Below are positions 20,956 to 21,947 of a stretch of DNA of 21,947 nt, one piece after another; position 1 is the stretch's first letter; each line of letters starts with the position of its first letter. The position numbers were made by a program, and so were the translations under genes. The stretch is from JAKAWQ01 sp035503055 (GTDB lineage Bacteria; Pseudomonadota; Alphaproteobacteria; Acetobacterales; Acetobacteraceae). The DNA lies in NCBI GenBank assembly GCA_035503055.1, contig DATJTV010000280.1, positions 1 to 21,947 on the forward strand. Direction: 5' to 3'. The notes beneath the pieces are model-generated. The model saw only the letters and a list, made by a program, of their open reading frames with translations, was not told the DNA's origin and did not search any database.

Positions 20956-21947
20956 GTGCCCGACACCACCTTGGCACAAGCGCTCGAGGATTCGGTTCCG
21001 CTCGCGGACGAGCTGCTCGCTCTCGCCGCGCGCCTCGGCGCACGCCTCGAGGAAGACCCGTTCGGCAACCCGGTCCTTCTCGTCGCCCTCGCGATCGAGC
21101 GGCGCATGGACGACGGAACGCTCTCCGAGGAGGCGATCGGCGGCCTGATCCGCCATCTGCGCGACGCCGGCTTCGCCGATCGCGCGCGCCGCCTCGCCCA
21201 CTATGTCGGCGGCGCCGAGCCTGCCGAGAACGACCGCGTGCTCGCCGATCTTGCCCAGCACCTCCTCCGCCCCGACCCCGAGGACAGCCCGGTGCGGCTC
21301 GCGGAATACCGCGCGCTCGTCGAGCGGACGCGCTTCGCCGCCGTCTTCACCGCGCACCCGACCTTCGCGCTCCCGCCCGAGGTCGGCCACGCGCTCGCCG
21401 AGATGGCCTCCGGCCGGCCGGCCGCCGCGTTCGCCTCCCATCGCCCGCCTGCGATCACGCTCGGCCAGGAGTTCATCGAGGCCGTCGCGGCGATCTCCAA
21501 CGGCCGCGACGCGATCGACCGCTTCAACGCGGCCCTCCTCTCCGTCGCCCGCACCGCCTGGCCCGACCGCTGGACCAGCCTCGTCCCGTGCCCGATCGTG
21601 CTCGCGAGCTGGGTCGGCTACGACACCGACGGCCGCACCGACATCGGCTGGTGGGAAACGATCCGCCTCCGGCTCGAGATGAAGCGCCTCCAGCTTCAGC
21701 GCCTGCACGCCGAGCTCGCCGTCCTCGCACCCGCCGCCCCGATCGCCGCGCGTCTCGAGGCGGCGCTCGCGGCCGTCGCGGCACAGATAGACTCCTGCCC
21801 CGACGCCCCCGATCCCACCCGCGTGGCCGCCTTCGCCCACGCCCTCGTCGATCATCGCGAGGCAGCGCTGACCTCGCCGGCGCCGCTGCTGCCCCTCTTC
21901 GACGCGGCCCTTGCGGCAAGCGAGGACGACCACACGCGCCTCGCGCT
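20956..21947 (+). CDS. Phosphoenolpyruvate carboxylase-like protein, N-terminal part (runs off the window)
   Basis: The frame is open from GTG 20956 to the last base, giving about 330 residues of a probably 900-residue protein. AVFTAHPTF at about 131-139 corresponds to the catalytic-His motif (TAHPTE) of PEPC, which carboxylates phosphoenolpyruvate to oxaloacetate. SWVGYDTDGRTDIGWWETIR at about 218-237 corresponds to the conserved WxGGDRDGNPxVT segment, and NGRDAIDRFN lies between. Both motifs deviate: Phe for Glu after HPT, and Tyr-Asp-Thr-Asp for Gly-Asp-Arg-Asp. It is therefore a divergent branch, and activity cannot be assumed. Start is uncertain: no ribosome site before the GTG, and the frame stays open upstream to a TTG at 20920. 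Codon use is like that of its neighbours. Confidence 0.8.
   Translation, partial: MPDTTLAQALEDSVPLADELLALAARLGARLEEDPFGNPVLLVALAIERRMDDGTLSEEAIGGLIRHLRDAGFADRARRLAHYVGGAEPAENDRVLADLAQHLLRPDPEDSPVRLAEYRALVERTRFAAVFTAHPTFALPPEVGHALAEMASGRPAAAFASHRPPAITLGQEFIEAVAAISNGRDAIDRFNAALLSVARTAWPDRWTSLVPCPIVLASWVGYDTDGRTDIGWWETIRLRLEMKRLQLQRLHAELAVLAPAAPIAARLEAALAAVAAQIDSCPDAPDPTRVAAFAHALVDHREAALTSPAPLLPLFDAALAASEDDHTRLA

Noticed and set aside
20215..21933. 572-residue open frame on the minus strand opposite the exported protein and the PEPC-like gene
   Set aside because: Its sequence is Gly/Arg/Glu-rich without any recognisable motif, and the plus-strand frames carry a signal peptide and PEPC motifs. 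It is an antisense shadow of high-GC coding DNA.
1..21947. CRISPR arrays, toxin-antitoxin pairs, restriction systems, prophage structural genes or biosynthetic clusters
   Set aside because: I looked for regularly spaced repeats and for such gene families and found none. The only repeats are the short ones listed.

Overview
The window comes from a GC-rich (about two-thirds G+C or more) Gram-negative bacterium, most likely an alphaproteobacterium of the Rhodospirillales/Acetobacterales type. Evidence: the minus-strand order rpsB-tsf-pyrH-frr-uppS-cdsA-dxr-rseP-bamA-skp-lpxD-fabZ-lpxA-lpxI; use of LpxI rather than LpxH; and a glnB-glnA pair behind a sigma-54-type promoter. Taxonomy is inferred from gene order and protein character only.

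Layout. (1) 1-1728 looks like the end of an integrated element: the last 56 residues of an IS630-type transposase, a P4-type tyrosine integrase (minus strand), a 220-bp gap with repeats, then the 3' end of a tRNA-Ser(GCU) gene, the classic target of such integrases. (2) 1729-16848 is a long minus-strand housekeeping block, read right to left: translation (rpsB, tsf, frr), UMP kinase, undecaprenyl-PP synthase, CDP-diglyceride synthase, the MEP enzyme Dxr, the site-2 protease RseP, the BAM-complex barrel BamA, a Skp/OmpH chaperone, then lipid A and fatty-acid genes lpxD, fabZ, lpxA, lpxI, and finally glyoxalase I. Many neighbours overlap by 1-10 bp or lie 3-6 bp apart, so they are probably co-transcribed and partly translationally coupled. 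The block is interrupted by a divergently placed small ORF between lpxI and lpxA, a 200-bp gap between lpxA and fabZ, and a hairpin-rich element between rseP and bamA. lpxB is not in the window. (3) 16849-17276 is a divergent control region. (4) 17277-19159 is glnB-glnA on the plus strand, the PII nitrogen sensor and glutamine synthetase I, ending in a strong GC hairpin. (5) 19221-21947 holds a GpdQ/CpdA-like metallophosphodiesterase (minus), a secreted protein with a Cys/His pair (plus) and the N-terminal part of a divergent phosphoenolpyruvate carboxylase (plus) running off the end.

Most coding content is ordinary. No new multi-gene system stands out. The points most worth a second look are the nested inverted-repeat element between rseP and bamA, a 15-bp minisatellite encoding the Dxr tail, a hairpin that may bridge the glnB Shine-Dalgarno sequence to its start codon, the sigma-54 promoter for glnB, an Asp-to-His change in the CdsA signature, the small ORF inside the lpx cluster, and the atypical active-site motifs of the PEPC-like protein.
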